The notes under the pieces are model-generated. The model made no database searches, was not told where the DNA came from, and saw nothing but the letters and a program-made list of their open reading frames with translations. From DATCKG01 sp036562385 (GTDB lineage Bacteria > Bacillota > Sulfobacillia > Symbiobacteriales > Symbiobacteriaceae), in assembly GCA_036562385.1 (NCBI GenBank), contig DATCKG010000009.1, positions 1-43,593 of the forward strand: DNA of 43,593 bases, read 5' to 3'. Position 1 is the first letter of the stretch, and every line of letters starts with the position of its first letter. The position numbers and the translations under genes were made by a program. This document shows positions 25,900 through 33,437 of this stretch, one piece after another.

Positions 25900-27588
25900 T
25901 TGCGGATCAAGATAGGCCGCCGCATTTTGTGGCTGGCGCTGATGAGCCTGCTGGGCCTCGCGGCTTTGGGGGGACGGATCTACCACCTGCAGGTGGCGGA
26001 GGGCGAACGATACGCCCGCATGGCTTTTCAGCAGCGGGCGCTTTCTCTGCCCCTGGCGGGACGCCGGGGGCAGATTGTTGATCGCAACGGCATTCCGCTG
26101 ACCGATCCCCAGGTCAGTTGGGGGGTCGCCGTCTTTCCGCCCCTGGTGGAGGATGCCCGGGGCGTGGCAAGGGCCCTCGCCCCTGTTCTGGGACTGCCGG
26201 AGGCGGAACTGCAGCGGCAGGTGGAGGCGGCCTCTTCGCCCCAGTGGCTGGCCACCGGCCTGTCCGAGGCGACAGCCGCGGCGGTGGAGGCCATGGGGCT
26301 GGCGGGCATCGGCGTGGGCCCGGTGGGGCAGCGGTATGGTCCAGGCGCCCTGGCCCGGCACCTGGTGGGCTACGTCAACAGCCAGGGCGGGCAACTCGGG
26401 CTGGAACGGGCCCTGGATGCGGAACTGACTGGCGATGCGGTGCCCTCGCTGGTGACCTACCTGGACGGCACCGGCAAGCCCCTGGACGGCCTCGGGATCC
26501 GGACGGCGGTGCCCACCTGGGGAAAGCCGCCGTACACGGTGCGGACCACCATCGACAGCCGCCTGCAGCAGGCGGTGGAGCGGGTCCTGGACCAGCAGCG
26601 GACCGATGACGGCAGCCCCTGGCGGGGCTCGGTGGTGGTGATGGATCCGTATACCGGTGAGGTGCTAGCCATGGCCTCCCGGCCGCAGTTTTCCTACCAC
26701 GAACTGGAGCGCCTCCTGGCCGGCGGCGAGGGATCCTTCCTGCTCAACCGCGCCGTTGTGAACTATCCCCCCGGCTCGGTCTTCAAGACCATTGTGGCGG
26801 CCGCAGCCTTAGAGCGCGGCCTTGTGTCACCCCGGGAACGGTTCTACTGCGCCGGCCACTACGAGGTGGACGGCCATCGGTATGAGGAGGCCGCCGGAGC
26901 ACATGGGTGGATCACCCTTGAGGAGGCGGTGGCCCAGTCCTGCAACGTGACTTTTCTCCAGATGGGCTACGAGCGGCTGGGCCTTGAAGCCCTCCGGGAA
27001 GCGGCCCTTCGCTTCGGCTTTGGCCAGCCCACCGGCGCGCTGGGGACGGACCGTCCCTGGCCCGATGAGCAGGTGGGCCGTGTGCCGGAGGCCGGGGAGA
27101 GCGGGGCCGTGCAGATGGCCTTCGGGCAGGGCGCCCTGGAGGCGACGCCCCTGCAGGTGGCCCGGGCGTACGCGGCCGTGGCCAACGGGGGCGTCCTGCC
27201 GCCGGTGCGGCTGGTGACGGCATGGGAAACCCCCACCGGCGAGGTCGTGGGCCGACCTCGGGCGGGGGCTCCGGTACGGGTGATGCGCCCGGAAACCGCG
27301 GCGGCGCTCCGGAAAGCCCTGGAGAAGGTGACGGACCCGGATGGACCGGGCACGGGCACCGGCGCCTGGATTCCCGGAGCGGGTTCCGCCGGCAAAACCG
27401 GTACCGCGGAGGCGGTGGACGCCTCCGGACGGGAGATCTCCCACGCGTGGTTTGCCGGGTACCTGCCTGTCCACCGTCCCCGGTTCGTGGTGGTGGTGCT
27501 GGTGGAAGGCGGTGGTCGGGGCGGCAGGACCGCCGCGCCGATCTTCCGGCAGGTGGGGGAGGCGCTCTTGGCTACACCAGGGTATTGA
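25900..27588 (+). CDS. Class B penicillin-binding protein (PBP2/FtsI type)
   Basis: A 562-residue transpeptidase that crosslinks peptidoglycan outside the membrane. An N-terminal anchor (ILWLALMSLLGLAALGGRIY) is followed by a pedestal domain with RGQIVDRNGIPL and a transpeptidase domain. The motifs are Ser293-x-x-Lys296 in PGSVFK, Ser347-Cys-Asn349, and Lys499-Thr-Gly501. All three are intact, so it should bind penicillin. It is short for the family, and no PASTA domain is present. The TTG at 25900 follows TGAGGTGG. It lies 60 bases after mltG, probably in one operon. Its end overlaps the convergent SDR gene by 17 bases. Confidence 0.93.
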   Translation: MRIKIGRRILWLALMSLLGLAALGGRIYHLQVAEGERYARMAFQQRALSLPLAGRRGQIVDRNGIPLTDPQVSWGVAVFPPLVEDARGVARALAPVLGLPEAELQRQVEAASSPQWLATGLSEATAAAVEAMGLAGIGVGPVGQRYGPGALARHLVGYVNSQGGQLGLERALDAELTGDAVPSLVTYLDGTGKPLDGLGIRTAVPTWGKPPYTVRTTIDSRLQQAVERVLDQQRTDDGSPWRGSVVVMDPYTGEVLAMASRPQFSYHELERLLAGGEGSFLLNRAVVNYPPGSVFKTIVAAAALERGLVSPRERFYCAGHYEVDGHRYEEAAGAHGWITLEEAVAQSCNVTFLQMGYERLGLEALREAALRFGFGQPTGALGTDRPWPDEQVGRVPEAGESGAVQMAFGQGALEATPLQVARAYAAVANGGVLPPVRLVTAWETPTGEVVGRPRAGAPVRVMRPETAAALRKALEKVTDPDGPGTGTGAWIPGAGSAGKTGTAEAVDASGREISHAWFAGYLPVHRPRFVVVVLVEGGGRGGRTAAPIFRQVGEALLATPGY

Positions 27589-28363
27589 CGGCGCCGCCGT
27601 CCACCAGCAAGGTGACGCCGGTGATGTAGGAAGCGGCCTGACTGCACAGGAAGGCCACGGCGTTGCCGAACTCCTCGGGGGTGCCGTAGCGGCCTGCCGG
27701 AATCTGGGCCGCCGTCTCCGCCCGGACCTGCGCCGGGTCCTTGCCGGTGCGCCGGGCGGTGTTTTCGTCCAGACTGCGGACTCGCTCGGTGTCGATCCGG
27801 CCCGGGGCCACGCAGTTGACGGTGATCCCGTCCCGGGCCACTTCGGCGGACAGGGTCTTCATCATGCCGGTAACCGCCGCCCGCAGGGAGTTGGACAAAA
27901 TCAGGTTCGGGATGGGCTGCTTGACGGAGCCGGACGTGATGTAGATGATCCGCCCTCCGCCCCGGGCCCGCATGGAGGGAAGAACGGCTCGGGTGAGCCT
28001 CACAGCGGACAGCAGCAAGTTTTCGAAGGCCTCCTGCCAGGCCTGGTCGTCAAAATCCTGAAACTGCCCGGGGGGCGGCCCGCCGGTATTGCTCACCAGG
28101 ATGTCCACGCCGCCGTACTCGGCCAGCGTGGCGTCCACCAGCCGCTGGATGTCCTCAGCCCGGCGCACGTCTGCGACCATGGCCAGAACGCGGCGGCCGG
28201 TCTCTTTCCGGATCGCCTCCGCGGCTTCATTGATCGCGGCCTCATCCCGGCTGCAGATGGCCAGGTCGCAGCCTTCCCGGGCCAGGGCCAGGGCGGTGGC
28301 GCGGCCCAGTCCCCGACTGGCTGCCGTGACCAGTGCAATTTTGCCCTGAAGGCCGTAATCCAT
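27572..28363 (-). CDS. SDR-family oxidoreductase with altered catalytic motif
   Basis: A 263-residue classical-length short-chain dehydrogenase. The cofactor loop is VTAASRGLGRA (an Ala replaces the first Gly of TGxxxGxG). NTGG takes the place of NNAG, and Ser144 is in the usual position. Where YxxxK should be, the sequence is SNSLR (residues 157-161), so Tyr and Lys are replaced by Ser and Arg. Such SDR subgroups exist and may use another mechanism. Closing blocks CVAPGRIDTERV and YITGVTLLVDGG are normal. The ATG at 28363 follows GAAGGAGG. Substrate unknown. Confidence 0.88.
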   Translation of the reverse strand: MDYGLQGKIALVTAASRGLGRATALALAREGCDLAICSRDEAAINEAAEAIRKETGRRVLAMVADVRRAEDIQRLVDATLAEYGGVDILVSNTGGPPPGQFQDFDDQAWQEAFENLLLSAVRLTRAVLPSMRARGGGRIIYITSGSVKQPIPNLILSNSLRAAVTGMMKTLSAEVARDGITVNCVAPGRIDTERVRSLDENTARRTGKDPAQVRAETAAQIPAGRYGTPEEFGNAVAFLCSQAASYITGVTLLVDGGAVNTLV

Positions 28364-28443
28364 GGCTGTACCTCCTTCTTCGGGTAATGGCGAATAGGGG
28401 GCTCCGGACGGGGCGGCAGATCGCCGGACCGGCGCCCGGCAAC

Positions 28444-28476
28444 AAAGCCCGTAGTCCCCCGGGGACTACGGGCTTT
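28444..28476 (-). terminator. Terminator of the small coiled-coil gene
   Basis: AAAGCCCGTAGTCCC / GGGACTACGGGCTTT, a near-perfect 15-base stem that overlaps the stop codon region of the upstream gene. Confidence 0.85.
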
Positions 28477-28789
28477 CCTTGACCTCCAGGAGATTCTTGG
28501 CTGTCTGCAGGGCGCGCAGCTTTCCGGACAGCACTTCAATCTCGCCTTCAACGGTGGAGATATTGCGTTCGGTGGTGGCCAGGACCTCCTTCAGGGAGGC
28601 CAGCTCCGGCTGAATGGGCCTGAGTTCGTCGGGAGCGAGGCGTTCCAGGGTGCCGATGGCGGCCAAGAGGTTCCGTCGGTTGGCAAGGAGTATCTCCAGT
28701 TCAGCCTTCTTGCTGATGAGTGCCTGTTCCACTTCGCCGATTTTGTGTGCGAAAAACCCGGCGGCGTCGAATAGTGGTAGGTCCGGCAT
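28466..28789 (-). CDS. Small coiled-coil protein
   Basis: A 107-residue protein. After PDLPLFDAAGFFAHK it is one long amphipathic helix pattern (KIGEVEQALISKKAELEILL, TLERLAPDELRPIQPELASL, STVEGEIEVLSGKLRALQ), so it should form a helical hairpin or dimer. No membrane segment. The ATG at 28789 follows AAGGGGGTGG; a longer frame starts inside the -10 box region and is rejected. It has its own promoter and terminator. Not recognised. Confidence 0.75.
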   Translation of the reverse strand: MPDLPLFDAAGFFAHKIGEVEQALISKKAELEILLANRRNLLAAIGTLERLAPDELRPIQPELASLKEVLATTERNISTVEGEIEVLSGKLRALQTAKNLLEVKESP

Positions 28790-28823
28790 GTGCCCACCCC
28801 CTTGCCACATAACGGTTACTCCC

Positions 28824-28852
28824 ATTTTACACATGTTCCGTCACCCCGTAAA
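28824..28852 (-). promoter_or_regulatory. Promoter of the small coiled-coil gene
   Basis: Minus strand TTTACG (28847-28852), 17-base spacer, TAAAAT (28824-28829), about 35 bases from the ATG. Confidence 0.65.
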
Positions 28853-28960
28853 CCGCCCTCCGGATCCCCTGCGCCTCTGGCTGACCACCGGGAGGGACTC
28901 CCCCCCTACGCAAGTGGGGGCGACGGCCTACCACGAAATATGTCCAAGACCTACCTCATT

Positions 28961-29629
28961 CTAGACCGGCCAGCCGGCAGCGCGGTAGGCCATCTCCCAG
29001 AACATCCACTCATACTTACAGGACCGGATGAAGTTGCGGCGCATCTCCTCGCGCTCCCTGGTACCTGCCTCGGCCGCCAGACGGTCCAGAGTGTCGGTCC
29101 ACCAGGCGATCTCCTCTGCCAGTTGGACGTTCAGGCGGGCCGAATAGATGCGCACCCACTTTCCGAAAACCGGATGATCGGGGATGCGGTCCGCCACCCG
29201 GTCGGCAATCTCCATGTAGGTGGTGGGGCACGGCACCAGGGCTGCACACAGGGGGCCGATGCCGCGGTATGCCGCCAGCAGGGTGTGTTGCCGGTAGGCC
29301 AGGGCCGCCGGGTCCGGCTCGGCCTGCCGCATCTGCTCCTCCGTCAGCCCCACTTGCTGCCCCCACTCCAGGTGCTGCCGGGTCTCCGCAAGGACCATCG
29401 CGTTAATCCTTCTCTCCCACTCGGCGATCTCCTCCAGGTTCCGCAGGTGAACCAGGGCCACGCCCACCGCCTGCTTCAGGTCGGTGAGATACTGATAATC
29501 CTGGCACAGGTAGTAGGCCCACCGCTCCTTTGCCAAGCGCCCGCTGGTCAGTTCCACCACAAAGGGGTGGGAAAAGATCGCCTGGAAAATCGGGTCGGCC
29601 TCCTGCCGCATTTCGGCATAAAAGCCCAT
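28961..29629 (-). CDS. tenA: TenA-family aminopyrimidine aminohydrolase (thiaminase II)
   Basis: A 222-residue all-helical enzyme. In bacteria TenA salvages base-degraded thiamin by hydrolysing aminopyrimidines to HMP. The catalytic Cys is in VPCPTTYMEIADRV and the paired Glu is in SCKYEWMFWEMAY. The N-terminal HPFVVELTSGRLAKERWAYYLCQDYQYL is typical of the family. The ATG at 29629 follows GGGAGAGG. The gene lies directly behind a TPP riboswitch and its terminator, so it is switched off when thiamin pyrophosphate is plentiful, which supports the thiamin role. No other thiamin gene follows it. Confidence 0.95.
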   Translation of the reverse strand: MGFYAEMRQEADPIFQAIFSHPFVVELTSGRLAKERWAYYLCQDYQYLTDLKQAVGVALVHLRNLEEIAEWERRINAMVLAETRQHLEWGQQVGLTEEQMRQAEPDPAALAYRQHTLLAAYRGIGPLCAALVPCPTTYMEIADRVADRIPDHPVFGKWVRIYSARLNVQLAEEIAWWTDTLDRLAAEAGTREREEMRRNFIRSCKYEWMFWEMAYRAAGWPV

Positions 29630-29661
29630 GCCATCCTCTCCCTTCCGCTACCTGATGTACA

Positions 29662-29694
29662 GAAAAAGAGGCGCGCTGCGGGTACAGCACGCCT
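29662..29694 (-). terminator. Riboswitch-controlled terminator before tenA
   Basis: Minus strand AGGCGTGCTG / CAGCGCGCCT stem followed by CTTTTTCT, placed between the TPP aptamer and the tenA ribosome site. Confidence 0.9.
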
Positions 29695-29711
29695 CCTGGT
29701 CACATCACAGG

Positions 29712-29812
29712 CAAGGTTTCCTCCGCAGGCATGACCCTGATCAGGTACGAGGGTTCGAAGGCTTCCGGCGCCTTCATCTCAGCCCGCCACACGGGCTCCC
29801 CTACCTTACCTT
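29712..29812 (-). ncRNA. TPP riboswitch (THI element)
   Basis: Read on the minus strand, it contains the diagnostic blocks in order: GGGGAGCC, GGGCTGAGATG, GAACCC...TACCTGATC and CATGCCTGCGGAGGAAACC. The variable P3 arm (GGCGCCGGAAGCC region) is short. Thiamin pyrophosphate binding should favour the terminator that follows. A sigma-A-like promoter lies just upstream. Confidence 0.95.
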
Positions 29813-29833
29813 TCCGAGTATTCAGTTGAGGAT

Positions 29834-29862
29834 AGTGTACCGCAGGAACGGGACCTGGGCAA
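29834..29862 (-). promoter_or_regulatory. Promoter of the TPP riboswitch-tenA transcript
   Basis: Minus strand TTGCCC (29857-29862), 17-base spacer, TACACT (29834-29839), about 25 bases before the aptamer. Confidence 0.65.
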
Positions 29863-29880
29863 GAGGAAAGGGGCCGGTGA

Positions 29881-30405
29881 TCAGCGGTAATTCCGACTGA
29901 CAAACGGCACTTCCTCGACGCCGTCCAGCATGTTCAGCTTCATGGCCAGCATGAAGAAATAGCCGGAGAGCAGGTTGGCAAGGTCGAACACCAGCGGAGC
30001 TACCTCGTGCCCTCCGTAATGGTACCGGTAAAGCAGCCGCACCAACTGCTTGGCGTCGGCTCGCAGGATGTGCGCGACGCAGGCCCGCTGCGATCCCTGC
30101 GGCAGGACGAACTTCTGGCACCTGCCGGCGGTTTCCGCCCGCAGGCGTTCCGTGCAGTCTGCCAGCCACTTCACTTCCGCTTCGGTAATTGTCAGACGGG
30201 TGCGCAGCGATGGGTTCAGGTGGTAGATCAACTCGCCCACTTTCAGGAGTTCATCCCGAAGTTCCGGTTCCGTGCACAGGGACCGAAGCAGGCCGACCTC
30301 GCTGGCCAGCCGGTCCGTCAGGATCTCGAAATCGCACCGCAGGTCTTCCGGCGGGTCAGTCAGAAAGGGATAGGCTTGGTACCGGCTCCGGTATACTTGC
30401 CCCAC
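29881..30405 (-). CDS. Cobalamin adenosyltransferase-like protein
   Basis: A 174-residue helical protein. KFVLPQGSQRACVAHILRADAKQLVRLLYR resembles the FxLPGGS...LHxxRxxxRRxER core of PduO-type ATP:cob(I)alamin adenosyltransferases. VFDLANLLSGYFFMLAMKLN resembles their YLNRLSDxLFxLAR helix. The key RRxER arginines are not conserved and NRLSD is altered, so activity is doubtful. The start is a GTG at 30405 after AAGGAGG. It overlaps the end of the ABC ATPase gene by 50 bases, so it belongs to the transporter operon. The context makes a role in handling imported B12 plausible, but that remains inference. Confidence 0.65.
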   Translation of the reverse strand: MGQVYRSRYQAYPFLTDPPEDLRCDFEILTDRLASEVGLLRSLCTEPELRDELLKVGELIYHLNPSLRTRLTITEAEVKWLADCTERLRAETAGRCQKFVLPQGSQRACVAHILRADAKQLVRLLYRYHYGGHEVAPLVFDLANLLSGYFFMLAMKLNMLDGVEEVPFVSRNYR

Positions 30406-31207
30406 GGGTGGTTCCTCCTTCTAATGGGTTGGTTTTTCGGAATGCCGCCCACTTTCCGAAAGACTCCAGCATGTAAGCCACCACGTCCAGGCCGTAGATC
30501 TCCTTCAGGAATGCCGGGGTCGCGATCGCGTGGAACCGGCCCCTGGCCGCCACGCGCCCGTCTTTCAGAAACAGGACAGAATCGGAGAGCCGCAGAGCCA
30601 GGTTGATGTCGTGAAAAACCCCGATGATCGCCCGCCCTTGCGACTTTGCCCAGGCCTTCAGATAGTCCACCAGTTCCACCTGATGCTTCATGTCCAGGTG
30701 GTTCATCGGTTCATCCAACAGAATCACGTCGGGATCCTGGGCGAGGGTCTGGGCCAGAAAGACCCGTTGCAGTTGCCCACCGGAGAGTTGGTCGATCCGT
30801 TTGTTTCGCAGCGCCGAAATCCCTGTGGCTTCCAGGCAGCGCTCCACGCACTCGCGGTCCTTTGCGGAGGGCCTGCCCAGCAGGGACTGCCTGAGGTGCC
30901 GGTACCGGCCCAGCATCACCGTGTCGTACACCGAGTAGGCGAAGTAAACTTTCGGCGCCTGGCACATCATGGCGATGTGGGAGGCGATGCGCAGTCGCGT
31001 CATCGAGCGGATGGGGACTCCATTCAGCGTGATCTCGCCCTGAAACGGGATGAGGGCTGCGATGGCTCGCAGGAGGGTGGTCTTCCCGCATCCGTTGGGC
31101 CCCAGCACGCACAGGGCTTCTCCCATGGGCAGTTCGAAGGACACGTCGTGAAGGACCTGATGACTGCCGTAGTGCGCGCTCACGTGAAAGACGCGGAGCA
31201 GGGCCAC
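30356..31207 (-). CDS. ABC transporter ATPase, BtuD/FhuC type
   Basis: A 283-residue nucleotide-binding subunit of an iron-siderophore/heme/B12 importer. It has Walker A GPNGCGKTTLL, Q-loop MMCQAPKVYFAYSVYDTVMLGR, signature QLSGGQLQRVFLAQTLAQDP, Walker B VILLDEPMNHLD and the switch His in GVFHDINLAL. The start is a GTG at 31207 inside the stop region of the permease gene. The last about 25 residues (EGGTTRGASIPEPVPSLSLSD) extend past the usual end and overlap the next gene, whose ribosome site is encoded within them. Acts with the permease and binding protein next door. Confidence 0.93.
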   Translation of the reverse strand: MALLRVFHVSAHYGSHQVLHDVSFELPMGEALCVLGPNGCGKTTLLRAIAALIPFQGEITLNGVPIRSMTRLRIASHIAMMCQAPKVYFAYSVYDTVMLGRYRHLRQSLLGRPSAKDRECVERCLEATGISALRNKRIDQLSGGQLQRVFLAQTLAQDPDVILLDEPMNHLDMKHQVELVDYLKAWAKSQGRAIIGVFHDINLALRLSDSVLFLKDGRVAARGRFHAIATPAFLKEIYGLDVVAYMLESFGKWAAFRKTNPLEGGTTRGASIPEPVPSLSLSD

Positions 31208-31208
31208 A

Positions 31209-32225
31209 TCACCCGCTTCTTTCCTTGAAGTAGACGTAGGCAAAGAACGGAGCGCCGATCAGCGCCGTTACCGCCCCCACCGGCAGTTCCCGGGGCGCCA
31301 GCACGGTGCGCGACACCAGGTCGGCCACGGCCATCATGGGTCCCCCGAGCAGCGCCGAGGCGGGGAGCACGAGGCGATGTGACGCACCGAAGATCCGGCG
31401 GGCCACGTGGGGGACGATCAGATCCACAAAGCCGATGGTTCCCACGAAGGCCACCGATGTGCCGGTCAGGAGCGCGCACAGCCCGATCAGCAAGGGTTTC
31501 ACCTTTCTGAGTTCCACGCCGGCGGACAGAGCCTGCTCTTCCCCGAAGGTGAGGATGTCCATCTCGTGGGTCAGGAGGGAGAGGAGGAGGACCCCGGTCA
31601 GCAGGATGGGGGTCACCACGGCGACGTGCTGCCACTCCTTGCCGGAGAAGCTACCCATCTGCCAGAACACCAGCTGCCGGAGATGGTCCTGCGACAGCGC
31701 CGTCACCAGTGTCAGGATGGCGTTGACAAAGAGCGACAGCACCATGCCCACGAGGACGATGGTTTCATTGTGCATGCTGCGGTCAAACCTGGCCGCAAGC
31801 CCCATCGCCACAAACACCGTGCTGAGACCGAACACCGAGGCGACGAAAGGAAGCGTGAGCATCCCGGCAAAGGAGAGCGTCAGGCCCGTCAGGATCACGA
31901 TGGCCGCCCCCAGCGAGGCGCCCGCAGAAACCCCCAGCGTGTAGGAAGACGCCAGGGGATTTCGCAGTACCGACTGCATCACGGCCCCGCTGACCGACAG
32001 GGCGCTCCCCACCAGATAGGCCATCACGGCCCGGGGCAAGCGGACCTTCCAGAGAATGTCGGCCGAAATGGGGCTGAGGCCTTCCAGCGGCATATCCAGC
32101 AACTTGTGGCCAAGGATGTGCAGAATATCCCCCGGAGGAATCGGGACACTGCCGAAACTGGCGGTGAGGACCAGGACCGAGAGCGATCCGAGCGCGGTCA
32201 GAACCAGCTTCCATCCGGTTTTCAT
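31209..32225 (-). CDS. ABC transporter permease, FecCD/BtuC type
   Basis: A 338-residue permease with about ten membrane segments. Family blocks are ILWKVRLPRAVMAYLVGSALSVSGAVMQSVLRNPLASSYTLGVSAGAS near the N-terminus, LVFWQMGSFSG in the middle and FVGTIGFVDLIVPHVARRIFG...LPASALLGG...LPVGAVTALIGAPFFAYV at the end. Two copies would form the pore with two ATPases. The ATG at 32225 overlaps the stop codon of the binding-protein gene (ATGA), a sign of tight coupling. Confidence 0.95.
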   Translation of the reverse strand: MKTGWKLVLTALGSLSVLVLTASFGSVPIPPGDILHILGHKLLDMPLEGLSPISADILWKVRLPRAVMAYLVGSALSVSGAVMQSVLRNPLASSYTLGVSAGASLGAAIVILTGLTLSFAGMLTLPFVASVFGLSTVFVAMGLAARFDRSMHNETIVLVGMVLSLFVNAILTLVTALSQDHLRQLVFWQMGSFSGKEWQHVAVVTPILLTGVLLLSLLTHEMDILTFGEEQALSAGVELRKVKPLLIGLCALLTGTSVAFVGTIGFVDLIVPHVARRIFGASHRLVLPASALLGGPMMAVADLVSRTVLAPRELPVGAVTALIGAPFFAYVYFKERSG

Positions 32226-33193
32226 GGGGCCAGCGGATTACCGATGGCAGCGTACTGATCGGGGTAGACGGCCCTGGCCATCTGCTTGAGGGCATCGACG
32301 ATGTGGTGGTTGGGCAGGGAACTGGCGGCGGTGTCGATGTAGTACACCGCACGGTTCTTGACTGCTGTCACATTTTCCCAGCCGGAGCGGGACAGGATTT
32401 CCTGAACCGGATCGTCAATGTCATTGACATTCGTCAGGATCACGTCGGGGTTCGCAGCGATGGCCGACTCCTCGGTGACCGCCATCCACCCTTGATGGTC
32501 GGCAAAGACGTTCTCAGCCCCGATCAGTTCCAGCATTTCATGCAGGAACACGCCGCTACCGAAGCTGTAGATGGTGGGCAGCGGGGCGATCTCGAACATC
32601 ACCCTCTTCTTCTCGGTGATGGTCGCCCCGATCGCGGCGATTCTGTCGATCTCTGCCCGCATCTGTGCGACGATGGCTTCGCCTTCCGCCTGCTTGCCGA
32701 AGCAGCCGGCAATAAACTGGATGTCTTTCATGACGTCCTCAATGCTGTTGCTGGTCGGAATGACGGCCACCGGTATGCCCACGTCCTTGAGGGGCTTGAA
32801 GGGGTCATCGGAAGCGTAGAGGCTGATTCCGGACACCAGGACGAGATCGGGCTGCAGGGCCAGCATGGCTTCCAGATCGGGCTGCATCATGTCAAATTGC
32901 GGCAGGGAGTCAAGGCCGGGCACGTAGCGAGGGGTCTGGGTGTCGATGCCCACAAGCCTGTCTTTCAGGCCCAGTGCATCCAGCACCTGCGTAATGGACG
33001 GTGCGAGGGAAATGACCCGGGTGATCTCAGGGGGAAGCGTGATGGGATTCCCGGCCCGGTCAACGGTGGGCAGGGAGGCCGCTGTGGTGGGTGGGTCCGC
33101 GGGCGATTCGGAAGTGGGCTTCGCGCTGCAGGCTGTAAGCGTCAGCAGCGCAGCCATAAGGACAGTGACCAAGGAGGTGGCTGCTCTTTTCAT
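32222..33193 (-). CDS. ABC transporter substrate-binding lipoprotein, BtuF/FepB type
   Basis: A 323-residue secreted lipoprotein. The signal peptide ends in the lipobox LTAC, followed by a Ser/Thr/Pro linker. The binding domain opens VDRAGNPITLPPEITRVISLAPSITQVLDALGL and has the long central helix typical of class III binding proteins (DVMKDIQFIAGCFGKQAEGEAIVAQM). ADLVLVSG-like and NPDVILTNVNDID blocks are present. The ATG at 33193 was chosen for its correct signal-peptide length. Ligand could be B12, heme or a siderophore; the adenosyltransferase-like gene in the operon favours B12. Confidence 0.92.
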   Translation of the reverse strand: MKRAATSLVTVLMAALLTLTACSAKPTSESPADPPTTAASLPTVDRAGNPITLPPEITRVISLAPSITQVLDALGLKDRLVGIDTQTPRYVPGLDSLPQFDMMQPDLEAMLALQPDLVLVSGISLYASDDPFKPLKDVGIPVAVIPTSNSIEDVMKDIQFIAGCFGKQAEGEAIVAQMRAEIDRIAAIGATITEKKRVMFEIAPLPTIYSFGSGVFLHEMLELIGAENVFADHQGWMAVTEESAIAANPDVILTNVNDIDDPVQEILSRSGWENVTAVKNRAVYYIDTAASSLPNHHIVDALKQMARAVYPDQYAAIGNPLAP

Positions 33194-33277
33194 GTGGTGA
33201 TCGGTCTCCTTTCTACGCAGCGTTGTGAGCACAAGCCTCGGCGCAGCGGTGGTCCCGCCGGAGGTGCCTACGACGTT

Positions 33278-33307
33278 AGACTAGGGTCACCGGTCGACAG
33301 AAGTCAA
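33278..33307 (-). promoter_or_regulatory. Promoter of the ABC importer operon
   Basis: Minus strand TTGACT (33302-33307), 18-base spacer, TAGTCT (33278-33283). The roughly 80-base leader that follows has a GC-rich stretch and TTGTG-CT-CACAA, but I do not see a cobalamin riboswitch in it. Confidence 0.55.
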
Positions 33308-33394
33308 CCGACGTGCGGCTGAAAATTCCCCTCCGGTTGGCAGGCGCGACCTTACGTGCAGCAGGAATAAGGGGTAATACTGAAACAGCCGTAT

Positions 33395-33408
33395 ATATTG
33401 CATATTGC
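33395..33408 (+). repeat. Tandem ATATTGC repeat upstream of the beta-rich/Lgt-like operon
   Basis: Two direct copies of ATATTGC in an unusually AT-rich stretch, 30 bases before the GTG at 33438. Possible promoter or activator site. Confidence 0.35.
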
Positions 33409-33437
33409 ACGATACATCACTAAAAGGAGACGGATAC

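Noticed and set aside
33194..33300. Cobalamin riboswitch in the leader of the importer operon
   Set aside because: The leader is only about 80 bases and lacks the B12 box and the other conserved blocks. I therefore left it as an ordinary leader.
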